Assembly: GCA_963853835.1 (NCBI GenBank)
Contig: OY970830.1
Span: 55,668,515 to 55,732,514, forward strand
DNA: 64,000 nt
Direction: 5' to 3'
From: Calendula officinalis
Taxonomy: Eukaryota > Streptophyta > Magnoliopsida > Asterales > Asteraceae
In this document: in pieces, positions 11,552 to 23,269 of the stretch
How the letters are laid out: every line of letters starts with the position of its first letter
Numbering within the stretch: the stretch's first letter is position 1
Position numbers and translations under genes: made by a program
The notes under the pieces: generated by a model
Told to the model about the DNA's origin: nothing
Database searches by the model: none
What the model saw: only the letters and a program-made list of their open reading frames with translations

Positions 11552-11856
11552 TAAATGGACCTTATTATTATATCAAATATTTTTAACTTATTTGATAATA
11601 TTGAACATATATCCAACCGAACATGATTAAAATATGAAAGAAAATCACCTATTTTCATGTGAATTTTAAATTTACAGAATTATGAAATGAAAATGATACA
11701 GTTTTCATGGATCTTTGGTTAGTTTTGAAGAAATTGATTAAAATATTTTAAATTATAAATTATCATAATGCCCTTGATTTATAGTTTATTTTATTTACAT
11801 CCAAATGAAGGGTGCAAATGTGAAAATGTCAATTTCTTTCTCCCTGCCTTGGGTAA

Positions 11857-12330
11857 GGCCTCTCCCAACAGTTGGGCGTTAGTAAACCCGTCAGTAGCGC
11901 CACGTCAGCACATCCTTACTGACACGCTATTGACACGGTCGTGCCAACCCTACCCATCACTAACCCATCACTAAACTCATTCTTTCCGCATCATCATTTT
12001 TTATTAAACAAAAAAAACACTATATTATAATAAAAAAAAACAATTGAATTATAATAAAAACAAAAATATTATAATAATAAAAAAGAAATGAAGAAAAAAA
12101 CCTATTTTATATAAAAAATGGCAATAGTACAAGTCTTTATGCATGATGTACAACCCCCAAACACCCTCTTCCTCTCTCTTCCGGCTGCCCTCACGCTCCC
12201 CCGACGCCTTCCCGAATCCGTCGAAAACACGACGTTTGCGCCACGACGCCCACCACGACGGCTCGGTGCCAACGCCGTCGTGGGTCGACGGCTCCCCGAC
12301 GCCCTCCCCGACGTGCCGTTGGCACAGGTC
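11857..12330. mobile_element. PIF/Harbinger-like non-autonomous element, copy A
   Basis: Ends GGCCTCTCCCAAC and GTTGGCACAGGTC form imperfect inverted repeats, and TAA flanks both sides (11854-11856 and 12331-12333). The interior has a GC-rich block that reads as Arg/Pro-rich frames and an AT-rich block. A related copy lies in opposite orientation at 27106-27739. The frames at 12118-12460 are by-products of this composition, not genes. Confidence 0.75.
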
Positions 12331-12754
12331 TAAGACAAAAAGATTATTTTTCGTTTCTTTTATTTTATACTTGGAATATGAACATAAAATTATGTGCTAT
12401 TTTCTTAATAAATTTTCGTTGCCCATATTTTTTTTCATTTCTAAACTCAGAAACACATAGTGACACCAAGTCATCGATGAAATCTCCCTTATCCCCTTGC
12501 ATGTTCTCTGTTTTTAGTTATAACCACAAAGTCATAAATTTTGATGATAGATAATAAGGCGTGTTTGTTTTTGCTTATTAGAAAGAGTTTATTAACTTAT
12601 ATGTTTATTTACCGTCAATAAATTTAAAATAGTGTCTGTTAAGCTTATTTTCCCTAGTTTATTTGCTTATTTTTCAATGATTTCATAAGACCCAAAATTT
12701 GGGCTTATCAGTTTTCTTTGTGTGCATAAGAAAACAAATGATAGTTATATCTTT

Positions 12755-12850
12755 CAGCAAGGCCGGCTCAATGGGCTGGGCAAGCTGGGCGACCGCCTCG
12801 GGCCCCAAACGCCAAAGGGCCCCTGTTTTAATAATTCTCTATATATTTAG
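12755..12850. mobile_element. Fragment of a GGCCGGC-type hAT-like element
   Basis: The stretch starts CAAGGCCGGCTCAATGGG and contains GGGCCCC-rich sequence typical of one end of a common plant hAT-like family. The other end is not found, so it is a remnant. Confidence 0.45.
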
Positions 12851-12959
12851 ACAAAAAATAATAATAAATCATACATTGCTAGAAAAGTTCAAACTTAGCT
12901 CAAAATAAAAGTTGATAGATATTAGGGAAGGTTCCCATTTTATATTTCGAAAATACAAG

Positions 12960-13906
12960 CTTATATAGAGTTGTGGTGGTGGTGGCTGACAGTGAAGGTG
13001 CCGGTGCTAATGGGGGTGGTGGTGGTATTGATGTATCGAAGCACATGTGCTTCACTAAAACACAGCATATTACTTCGAAGCACATGTGCTTCAGGTCACA
13101 AAACACATGTGCTTCAAGTCACTAAAAACATGAGTTTCTAAACACACAAGGGAGCATACGAAGCACATGTGCTTGACGTTATGAAACATATGTGCTTCAC
13201 TACACGGAAAAAAAATCAAAACAAGTGACGAACATATCATTATGAAGCACATGTGCTTCATAAAGCCAAGCACATGTGTTTTTGTTCCTGAACAAATGTA
13301 ACTTACAAACAAGTCATTTGTGTTTCAATCACGAAGCACATGTGCTTGACGTTATGAAACACATGTGCTTCACTACACAGAAAAAAAATCAAAACAAGTG
13401 ACGAACATATCATTATGAAGCACATGTGCTTCATAAAGTCAAGCACATGTGATTCATAAAGCCAAGCACATGTGTTTTTGTTCTTGAACACATGTAACTT
13501 ACAAGCAAGTCATTTGTGTTTGAATCACGAAGCACATGTGCTTGAAGTTATGAAACACATGTGCTTCACTACATAGAAAAAAAATCAAAACAAGTGACGA
13601 ACATATCATTATGAGGCACATGTGCTTCATAAAGCCAAGCACATGTGCTTCATAAAGCCAAGCACATGTGCTTCATAAAGCCAAGCATATGTGTTTTTGT
13701 TCCTGAACAAGTGTAACTTACAAGCAAGTCATTTGTGTTTGAATCACGAATCACATGTGCTTGACGTTATGAAACACATGTGCTTCACTACACAGAAAAA
13801 AATCAAAACAAGTCACGAAGCACATGTGCTTCCAGTCACGACCACCACCACGGGTCACCACCGCCGGCGGCCACCTCCGGCCGCCGTCCTCCGCCGCCGG
13901 CCGCCT
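12960..13906. repeat. CACATGTG palindrome array element, copy 2
   Basis: About 25 copies of AAGCACATGTGCTT-type palindromes lie in a tandem arrangement. A larger unit of about 173-196 bp, containing GTGACGAACATATCATTATG, repeats three times (about 13227, 13400 and 13595). The array runs between a GGTGGTGG arm (12973-13026) and a CCACCACC plus CCGCCGGCGG arm (13840-13906). Open frames through it encode repeated KHMCF, a by-product of the palindrome and not evidence of a protein. Confidence 0.8.
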
Positions 13907-14033
13907 AAGTAACTGAATCAGCCATAGAGACGTGTCGCATGGTCTTGTCGTAACGGGTTGGACACGTCGTTTTGGGACGTCCTTACGGGGTGCAACCTTA
14001 CACCCAGTCTGATTATATTACCATTTTACAATC

Positions 14034-14301
14034 AGGGCCGGCCACGAGTTTGTCGAGGTCTTAAGCGAACATTAATTTTGGGCCCCTATCATAATTATAA
14101 AAATAAATATTAATGCCAAAAGTATAAAAATATTTGTCGATAATTATCTTGACGTTCACATTATGTACATACATTATTAAGAATAGGAGGAAGAGTAAGA
14201 GTTTTAAATTATGGTATAAGATTTAAAAATTTATGGGCCCATATAAATTTTTTTGTTATAGGCCTGGGCCTATCATGTCTTTGCCCAGAGCCGGTACTGC
14301 T
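14034..14301. mobile_element. hAT-like MITE remnant
   Basis: It starts CAGGGCCGGCCACGAG and ends GAGCCGGTACTG, giving imperfect terminal inverted repeats around AT-rich sequence with GGGCCC motifs near each end. I could not find a matching 8 bp duplication. Confidence 0.5.
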
Positions 14302-14435
14302 TAAAGTTATAAACTAAAACAAATATTTAAGAAAAAGTTTATAATTTATGTATGGGTTTTGATAATAACATTAAATATTTATTAATACTTATAATTATGG
14401 ACACCTTTTTCGCTTATATTTTTTTAAGACTATGT

Positions 14436-14712
14436 GTAAGGAGTGACTATTGTAACAGTGGTTATCCCTGACCCATCAGCGCTACATCAGCTCGACCAAA
14501 CACATTATAAACCCCGACCAAATCCACATAGCAGGCGACGAAACCATTTCCCTTTGAAAATTAGGCGACCTGTAGTGGTCGCCTGACAGACCCTTAGCCA
14601 AGGGGGACGCGTTGCGCGAATTAGGTGTAATGGGAAGGGTGTAATGGGAAGGTTACGCGTCTGGCAATGTGATTAAAGACGGGACGCAAAAAGGAACGCA
14701 CTCCTTACGCTC
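14436..14712. mobile_element. Short inverted-repeat element, unclassified
   Basis: GTAAGGAGTG at the left and CACTCCTTAC at the right form perfect 10 bp inverted ends around about 260 bp without genes. No convincing TSD was seen, so the superfamily is open. Confidence 0.4.
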
Positions 14713-14813
14713 GGTCTAGCCGAGGCAGTCTTTTTAAAACATCTTCCAAAGTTCCAAACTTTGGCTAGCTTTCTTTCATAAAAAGTATTAAAAAACATTT
14801 ATTTTGTGCATCC

Positions 14814-14990
14814 TGTTGTAAACCAATTAGCTCAATCAATAGGATCTTTTCATTCATTGAAATGTGTTACAACCATTTTATGTAGAAATACACATTACAA
14901 CCCTTTATATAGGGAAATGATGGTAAGCTAAGAGTCTTATATTAAGTACACATAAATGTGGGCAAGCATAAGGACATATGAGTTACAATA
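14814..14990 (-). repeat. 3' LTR of the copia element
   Basis: A 177 bp LTR beginning TGTTGTAAACC. To match the CATCC duplication exactly it must end ...TTACAATA, so on the coding strand the LTR begins TATTG rather than TG. Confidence 0.85.
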
Positions 14991-15071
14991 CTCCCCCTTG
15001 GTTGCTTAGATTTATGTTGAACTCTTCATGTACTTCGTCTTGTATATTCCGACAATCCATGAAACATTCGC

Positions 15072-15410
15072 CTCATTAAAAACCTTGTCAGAGAAAACCC
15101 TTTGGGACAAAAACTCTAGTCGAAGGACAAAAGAGTACGATCTGGATGTCTTGAGCGATGGAATGAACCATATATGGTGTGCCTCATTAAAACCTTATTT
15201 AGAGAAAACCCAATGGGACAAAAACTCTAACGAAGGACAAAAGAGTGCACAATGGTTAATAAGTATTCAACTGGATACTCCCCCTGAATTCCACAATTCT
15301 TAGTGAGAATGGGGTATTGTTAGTGTCTCATTAAAAAAACTTTGTCAAGGTAAACCCAATGGGACAAAACCCTTGAACTAAAGGAAAAAGAGTACACAAG
15401 CATTCATCGG
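15072..15410. repeat. Three tandem CATTAAAA...GGACAAAAGAG units
   Basis: Three diverged copies of a unit containing CTCATTAAAA, then AGAAAACCC..TGGGACAAAA and AAGGACAAAAGAGT, starting near 15072, 15181 and 15327. They lie in the 3' untranslated part of the copia element. Confidence 0.75.
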
Positions 15411-15430
15411 GATGCTCCCCCTCACATGCA

Positions 15431-15570
15431 CTCAACAAGTTGCAAAGCATACGTCAGGATGCAATTATTATTCTCACTCAACAGGGTGCAAAGCATACGC
15501 CAGGATGCATTCATTATCCGCACTCAATAGGGTGCAAAGCATACATCAGGATGCAATTGTTACTCGCACA
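15431..15570. repeat. Three-copy 46 bp minisatellite
   Basis: The unit CTCAA.A.GGTGCAAAGCATAC begins at 15431, 15477 and 15523, a period of 46 bp, with small differences. It is inside the copia element, downstream of its pol on the coding strand. Confidence 0.85.
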
Positions 15571-16445
15571 CAACTGGGCGCATGATATATGTCATTTAGG
15601 TATCTCTGAGAGTTTCCTAAGTCCAATAGTTTGACATGTTTTAAAAGAATACTTCGGCAGTGACTTGGTGAACAAGTATGCATGATTCTTCTTTAATCCA
15701 ATATGTTGCACTTCAATCTTTTGAAATGCTTGTTGTTCATGTGTAAAGAACAATTTCGGCGATATGTGTTTAGTGTTATCCCCTATGATATAACCATGTT
15801 TCGCTCGATCGATAACAATGGTGTTATCTTCATATATGACAACTGGTTAATTGGGATCATAAGCCAAACCACATTTACTTCGAATATGGCCTCCTCCATC
15901 ACAAATCCATACACACTCTCTAGTCGCCTCAATGAGTGCGAGTAGTTCGGAGTGATTTGTCGAAGTATCAACTAGAGTCCATTTATAAGACCTCTAGGAT
16001 ATCGCCACATTCCTTATGGTAAACACATAACCATATTGGGAACACCCCTTGTGCAGGTCTGATAAGTAAACTGCATCGACATAGCCGATAAGGGTCACGT
16101 TGTCTCGAGTATCAATCACACTTGATCCACTCGATTACGCGTAGGGATAGAATAAGACCACATCCTTACTACCTTTAAAGTAACAGAAGATGTCTTTAAT
16201 ACCATTTCAGTGGTGGCGTGTTGGCGTATTGCTATGCCTAGTCATGCATATCACAATAAATAAGATGTCTGATCTAGTACATTGGACCAAGTACAATATT
16301 GCGTTTATTGCACCGAGAGATGAACACACATGGATCAATATCTAATCATCATCCTCATTTGGATGAAATTGGTCCCTTTTAATGTCTAGAGAATGAATGA
16401 CCATGAGAATAGATGGAGGTTTTGTGTCATGGTAACTAAAGCGTC

Positions 16446-19036
16446 TTAACACCTTTTTGGGTGTAACTTTCTTGATGAAGGAAAAACCTCATCTTCACGG
16501 TGCTCGGTCAGCATGCCGAGCCAATGCCGTGTTTTCCCAAAATCTTTCATCTTGAATTCCTTCTTCAGGATTTCAGCAGTTTCAAACAACTCTTTCGAGG
16601 ATCCTATGAGATTCAAATTATCTACATACACTGCGATAATAACATATCCTGAAGTGGATATCTTTATAAACACGCATGGGCATATCTCAATATTCAAATA
16701 TCCCAGTCTGATCAAGTACTCACTTAGACGGTTATACCACATCCGTCTGGATTATTTTAATCCAAAAAGTGACTGTCTCAGTCATATCGAGAACGTGTTC
16801 CGTGGTCTAGAACTACTTGATTCATGAAACTTAAGTCCATCGGGGACTTTCATGTGTATCTCTGTGTCATGATCCCCATAGAGATAGGTTGTGACCACAT
16901 CCATAAGCTGCATATTCAGTTTTTCGGAAACTACTAAACTGATTAAGTAGTGGAACATTATAACACCCCTTACGGGAGAATATATCTCCTCGTAATCAAT
17001 ACCAGGGAGTTTGAGAGAAGCCTAGCGCCATGAGGCGAGTTGTGTATCATACAATCTCATTATTCTCATTACGCTTCCTCACGAATACCAATTTATAATC
17101 AGTTGGTTTAACGTTAGGTGGTGTTGGAGCAATAGGTCTAAACACGCATCCTTTCGGTAAGGAATCCAATTTTACCTGGATTGTCTATTTCCATAGACCA
17201 GTCCATTGTACTCAACAATAGTACTTGATTCCATGTCATCATTGCTCATAATGTCAGTGGCCACTGCGTATATGAGCAAATCATCGATGACAGTATCGTT
17301 TTGCATCAAAATATCGTCTAAGCTAGCATACTCGACATATATTAACGGGATGATGAGAAAGTGGTGTTTCATCAGGAACACGCTTCTCCAATACACTCCC
17401 ATGATCCTTAATGATCACCCGTGGCAAAACAGATACAACAGAATTTCTCCTCCTTTGAGACAGAACATCCTTGGAACCGAACCGGTCTTCCTCTTTTATT
17501 GGGAAGAGCGGCGGACTGGACAACCAATGGTAGCGTCCTTTGCATGATGGGTTCGACCAATGCAACATGTTCAAACGGAACATGGCGTCTCACAGGGACG
17601 TCTTTCCTTGCAGGCACATTTGCAGCGGATATATTTGATCTCGTGACATTTGCTAAGTCATTAAATGCGTCTGGTAGCTAATTAGCAACATTTTATAGAC
17701 TTAGAAGTTTGTGCACATCCTTATCACGATGTGCAGTCGGGGGATCCATATGAGACAAATTGGGTACATGCCACGTTCTTTCACATCGTTTCTTATCAAC
17801 GTTAACGTGCAAATATCCCCCTAACGACGGGAAGATTGTCTCATCAATGTCACAATTCGCATGTATAGCGTTAAAGAGATCGCCTGTCAAGGACTCTAAA
17901 TAGAGTATGATGGATGGGGAATAATAATCAACATATATTCCCCGCCATTTCTGAGGTCCAAATTTCGAACGCTTTGGAAGTTCAACTGGAACATTGACCA
18001 AACACCCAAACACGCGTAAATATGAGACGTCGGGCTCATATCCAGTTACCAGCTGTTACGCAAGAAGTTATTGGGTGTCCATGGGCCTCAGACGGACCGA
18101 TGCATCAGTGTGCAATATTGCATAACCATATAAAAATGGGGCATTTTGGTGCGCATAACCAAAGTTCTTGCAATTATTTGTATTCGTTTCATAAACGCTT
18201 CCGCAAGATTACTTTGAGAATGAACGTACACAACAGGGTGTTCAATATCAATGCCCAATGTTATGCAATAATCATCGAACATTTTTATGTAAACTCACCG
18301 ACATTATCAAGTCTAATTGACTTTATTGGATAATTCGGATGATTAGTCCTCAACTTAATGATATGGGCTAGGAGTTTAGGAAATGTTGCATTCATTGCGG
18401 ACAACAAAGTTACGTGTGACCATCTTATTTATGCATCAACCAATACCATGAATATTTAAATGGTCCGCATGTTGGTTGGATATGTCCACAAATATCCCTA
18501 TGAATTCTCTCAAGAAAACGGGATATCACTTTTGTAGATGATACATAAAGTGGTTTGAGACGTGTCTTTACAATCGAGCATATTTGGCATAGGCTTTTTC
18601 GGATTAATCACGAAATTATATCCTGATGCACATACGATGCATTCATAGTTCAAAGCATCGTATATTGACCCGGGTGTCCCAGCCGATCATACCATAACAT
18701 ATAAGTTCCCTCATCAACGGGGGCTCGACGAATGTAATTAGATTGCTTTCAATGGTTTGGATCATAGTGAGGCACAAACCATTTTCCAAACATCTCAACT
18801 TCTCCAATATACGCTTTTAGTCATACTTATTAGAGGTAATATAAAGGTATTCAATACCATTTTCTCGAGCAGTTTCGAGATGAAAACGTATTTTCTCGAT
18901 CTTCCTTAAAACTCAACAAGTTACGAATGGAACTTGGACAATATAAGGCTTCCTGTATGCTTAAGAAAATACCATTTGACAACATATATTGGACTTCACA
19001 ATAGCCAAGGGTCGACGGGCCCGAAATGGTTGTCAA
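16446..19036 (-). pseudogene. Decayed copia pol (integrase, reverse transcriptase)
   Basis: Recognisable pieces in several frames, separated by stops and indels. 18851-19036 has a pre-integrase segment (NGIFLSIQEALYCPSSIRNLLSF). 18088-18282 is integrase-core-like (GIDIEHPVVYVHSQSNLAEAFMKRI). 17693-18013 is the integrase C-terminus (MFGCLVNVPVE, GPQKWRGIYVDY). 16446-16742 is reverse transcriptase (CVFIKISTSGYVIIAVYVDN, FKMKDFGKTRHWLGM). In the last piece the catalytic YVDD is YVDN, so even an intact frame would be inactive. No gag frame is recognisable between 19.1 and 20.78 kb, which is AT-rich. Confidence 0.88.
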
Positions 19037-20786
19037 TGAAGTTACTTTGAGGCGTAATGTTGATAAAGTAATTCTTATGTTTTATGAAAGTGTATCTAGA
19101 TACCACATTCAACCAGACAATCAACTTACCCAATATGCATGCCTCAAAGTAAAAAAATACTTTAAAGTTGGTCACACGTATTGTTTAATTTCATAAGGAA
19201 AAAAAAAACTTTAAATTATTTCGAGAAACATAATCAGTGTAAACAAACCATAATCCAAAATATAGCCATTTGAGCATAATCCATTAGCTGAACAATAGCT
19301 CTATTATTCCATTTGAGCCATAAAACGGTGGTCTCAAAGAATTCATGTTTATTTGATATTTTCCTACAACGGGAGGAAAGATATTGTATTTAGTTATCAT
19401 ATAAAATGATAGTTTATATGCTTATGGTTTGTATGAGCATAAATTGTGTAACGAATCAGCAGGTTCGAAAAACACAAGTACGAATGGGTTCTCAATTATC
19501 GAACGACAGGTCGATTGATAGATACGATTCATTATATGTATAAGACCACATTCAGGAAAAAAAATATTTAGTCAACCCTTTTCGGTAGCTCTATTCGAAT
19601 ACAACCAGGAAAGACGGTAAGGGTAGACAGCGCGCTTGTGCGAATCGGAACCACCCCTATTAGGAGTCAGAAAAACCGCCAATCTTTCCTATACATTGTA
19701 TTAAGAATAGGTGAGCCTATTTGGGGATGATTCATAACTTTTCGCATAAGTGTCATGCAATGCTCAAAAATTTTTTTACAAAATAACCACAACGTTTAAA
19801 CATAAAGAATAATCATTGTATAATGAAAAATGATTTGTTAAAGTTTGGTTGTAATATACAATTTATAATTATCATGAATAGAATTTCATGAAACCAAAAT
19901 TAATTGTCATTATGATGTAAAACATGAAAAGAATTAAGCTTTCTCAAAATAACATTTTGAATGTTACGGACGCGTAACATTTTAATTTTATTAATATCAT
20001 AAGATATTCTAATAATAAAAATCTTTTGCAATTAAACAATTAATTCATTCAAAGTTGAATCTTTTTTTAACATTTTACATTTGATGTCACATGAAAATAG
20101 TAACACATTATGAATCACTAATAATAAACAAAAAACAAATTAATGTAATTTGAATGTGATGTAATTTTTTAGAAAAACAAATGGTAGAGAACTAAGAATT
20201 TCATAAGCACAAGTGGATTTAATATTAATAAATACCCACTCTTTTAATATCGTAACATATAGATAAACTTTTGAAAATTTTCTTTTTATATAAATCTCAT
20301 ATTGATTTACACACCAAATTATGACCCTTCATAGTATTAACATCACACTTAAATGTTTAGTTTTATCAAAAAAAAAAACTCATCATCTCACATGAACGGT
20401 TTTGTGCCATCCAATTTAAACATCCAAAATATTTATTTAACTTAACTACAAATTTGGATAGTTTTTGGCTAAAGTTGTCAAAATGTAAAACTAAGATATA
20501 ATGAAAAATGACTTTTGTGACTTATCACATACCTAAAACATACGTTGATATAAGAAAAATCCATACATAATTTGGTTGATAGCAAGCAAGGAGAACATTT
20601 AGATCATACAAATAATTAAAACTTAGATTTAAAAGTTTTAGGGTAAAAAGGGATGCACTTACAAACTACCAACGAGAGAAACCAATTTGGTTTTCATTAA
20701 GATTCATCGGTACATACTCGAATGCGAGTAGTGGAAGAGAAGAACTTGTTTATATCACTTGATTCGTAGCAAAAGTGCTGATAACG

Positions 20787-20963
20787 TGTTGTAAACCAAT
20801 TAGCTCAATCAATAGGATCTTCTCATTCATTAATATGTGTTACAACCATTTTATGTAGAAATACACATTACAACCCTTTATATAGGGCAATGATGATAAG
20901 CTAAGAGTCTTATATTAAGTACACATAAATGTGGACAAACATAAAGACATACGAGTTACAATA
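20787..20963 (-). repeat. 5' LTR of the copia element
   Basis: A 177 bp copy of 14814-14990, adjoining TTATCAGCAC on its internal side (minus strand). CATCC follows at 20964-20968. Confidence 0.85.
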
Positions 20964-21433
20964 CATCCCTTATTATTTGAAACAAAATTGCCTACTTAAT
21001 GAGGCCACGTGGGATAATTAATAGATCATGTCAAATTCAAAGTGATATGGGAACAGCGAACTTAAAGACTTACAAATTTTATCTACCGCTTTTAAATCAG
21101 TTTGCATAGGCTCGTGCACAGATTTATGTTCCGCCCATTCTGTCTCACCCGGCCTGCCGACCCATGAATTCTTCAGAGCTATCCAAGCCATTGAGGAGCC
21201 TGCTCAAGCTGCTGAGGATGATAAAAAATCCTTCATTTTGCCTTCGAAGAACAGTTTTTTTAGATGAATTTGACCGAGCTTTCGAAGAACAGTTTCCAAA
21301 ACATATGAGTTACAATACATCCCTTATTATTTGAAACAAAATTGCCTACTTAATGAGGCCACGTGGGATAATTAATAGATCATGTCAAATTCAAAGTGAT
21401 ATGGGAACAGCGAACTTAAAGACTTACAAATTC
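20953..21433. repeat. Tandem duplication spanning the copia LTR edge
   Basis: About 125 bp starting GAGTTACAATACATCC at 20953 is repeated at 21307 (offset 354). The second copy begins with about 11-16 bp of LTR end, so the duplication happened after the copia insertion. Between the copies lies 21074-21300, a slightly GC-richer segment of unknown origin. Confidence 0.85.
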
Positions 21434-21525
21434 TCTTTCTTTCATCAGCATACGCAGCACATATGTCGATATAAATGCGTGAGCAGGGCATCGAGGACTT
21501 GAGGTACGGCTAGATAATTATTATA

Positions 21526-21822
21526 CTTCCTCTTGATAAATTTTTTTTAGGATGATTTAAAATAAGTGATACACTTTAAAATTTTACTTTATTTGGCAAA
21601 AAATAATGGGATTCATACCCATCAACTATCTACTTTAAGAAGTGAGATGACTCATTTATCCTTACTTTTTACTTTTAAACATCATTAACCTCACTTTATT
21701 CAAAAGTTGTGGGACTCATTCCCCACTAACCATCCAATTAATCTAATTTAACAATCATTATAATCTTTTGCCTAAAAAATCGTGAAACCCAAAGTGTATC
21801 ACTTATTTTGAATCGAAGGAAG
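21526..21822. mobile_element. Stowaway-like MITE
   Basis: Starts CTTCCTCTTGATAAA and ends TGAATCGAAGGAAG, flanked by TA on each side. The interior (GGCAAAA.ATGGGA, AAAAAATCGTGAAAC) matches the elements at 10108 and 22383. Confidence 0.78.
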
Positions 21823-21940
21823 TATGTTATTTTCATTTATAGAAAGACATTTGTTATGATTGGTTTATGGGTGAGCACAGTAAAAAAAATAAAAAAATTA
21901 AATCGAAAAAGATGATTTATATTTTTCACAAAAAAATAAT

Positions 21941-22379
21941 ATTGATTTCTACTAAATCTTCACATTCATTTGATCAATTGATCAAAATCTTAAAATCAAA
22001 GCATGAGATTATGAAAGAAAATTAATGAATTTTACATGTCAATTATTTTATTTGTAACATGATAATGTACGAAGGTATAGTAGGAATTAATATCGTTTCT
22101 CTTTTTACAAACGAATTTTAGAGCAATAAGGTATTAAGGTGTTAGCATATTAAATACTTAAAATCAATTGATTTCTACTAAATCTTCATATTCATTTGAT
22201 CAACTGATCAAAATCTTAAAATCAAAGCATGAGATTATGAAAGAAAATTAATGAATTTTACATGTCGATCATTTTATGTGTAACATGATAATGTACGAAG
22301 ATATAGTAGGAATTAATATCATTTCTCTTTTTACAAACGAATTTTAGAGCAATAAGGTATTAAGGTATTAGCATAATAA
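21941..22379. repeat. Tandem duplication, 226 bp period
   Basis: About 213 bp beginning ATTGATTTCTACTAAATCTTC-like sequence at 21941 recurs at 22167 with few changes. The second copy ends where the Stowaway element at 22383 begins. Confidence 0.9.
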
Positions 22380-22382
22380 ATA

Positions 22383-23000
22383 CTTCCTCCGATTCAAAAT
22401 AAGTGATACACTTTATGTTTCACGGTTTTTGACGCAAAATATTATAAGAGCACAAGGTGTGGGGCGTTATAGCACCCAAGTTATAGCTATAACGATGTTA
22501 TACCACACCGGGGTGCTAGTTATAGGCTAGTTATCCATCTTTCGTTGTGGCCATGGCGATAGCCAAAGGCAGAAGGCTGGGGTGGGGGTGGGAGGTGGGG
22601 TGTCCAACCAATCAAAAGCCAAGAAATAATAAATGTGGGACTCTTATAATGCTATAACTTGGCTATAACATGCTACACCATACCGGGTGCATGTTATAGC
22701 CATGTTATCCTATAACTAAGCTATAACTGCACTCCCCACACCCTTTGCTATAATGATGGTTAAATTAGATTAATTGGATGCTTAGTGGTTAATGGGTCAC
22801 ACACCTTTTGAATAAAGTGGGTTAATGATGTTTAAAAGTACAAAATAAGGGTAATGAGTCATTTCACTTTGTTAAAGTAGATAGTTAGTGGGTGTGGATC
22901 CCATTATTTTTTGCCAAATAAAGTAATTTTTCAAAGTGTATCACTTATTTTGAATCACCCCAAAATGGAAAGTGTATCACTTATTTTGAATCGGAAGAAG
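22383..23000. mobile_element. Stowaway-like MITE with a nested element
   Basis: Ends CTTCCTCCGATTCAAAATAA and TTATTTTGAATCGGAAGAAG, flanked by TA. It is about twice the size of its relatives because a second MITE sits inside it (22448-22750). Comparison with 21526-21822 shows that the host sequence around the insertion is otherwise intact. Confidence 0.85.
22448..22750. mobile_element. PIF/Harbinger-like MITE nested in Stowaway
   Basis: Left end GAGCACAAGGTGTGGGG and right end CCCCACACCCTTTGCTA form an imperfect inverted repeat, with TAA on both sides (22445-22447 and 22751-22753). The interior is built of TTATAGC/GCTATAA-type inverted repeats. Confidence 0.75.
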
Positions 23001-23269
23001 TAGTAATTATTGGTTCAAATTCTTTTCTTTATTAAATAATAATGATAACAAAGTATAGGTAATTACGAAATAATTAAGATCATGAATTCTAGTTAAATTA
23101 CTTGAAGAGATAGACATACTACAATTGCTAACTAAGACAAGTATTGATTAAAAATAATCGAATACAAAAACACACACTGATATCACACGGATTCAATTGA
23201 TCGAACTATGTAATACAAGTATCACTGAGATGAGTGTTCACTTTTCTTTGGATGGTTGCAAGTTGCGTT

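Larger units (their letters stand above)
14814..20963 (-). mobile_element. Degenerate Ty1/copia retrotransposon with TSD
   Basis: Two 177 bp direct repeats (14814-14990 and 20787-20963) flank 5.8 kb holding decayed copia protein fragments on the minus strand. CATCC is duplicated at 14809-14813 and 20964-20968. A purine-rich tract (minus strand GCAACCAAGGGGGAG) adjoins the lower LTR, and TTATCAGCAC, a primer-site-like sequence, adjoins the upper LTR. The LTRs differ at about 9 of 177 positions by eye, much more than in the gypsy elements here. The order of fragments (protease region highest, reverse transcriptase lowest) gives the copia arrangement, with integrase before reverse transcriptase. 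Confidence 0.9.

Noticed and set aside
12118..12460. Arg/Pro-rich frames near 12.1-12.4 kb and 27.1-27.3 kb
   Set aside because: Both lie in the GC-rich block of a Harbinger-like element and differ in frame between the copies.
12900..13491. Minus-strand frames with repeated KHMCF motifs
   Set aside because: They are translations of the AAGCACATGTGCTT palindrome array; any frame through it gives such repeats, and the frames stop arbitrarily.
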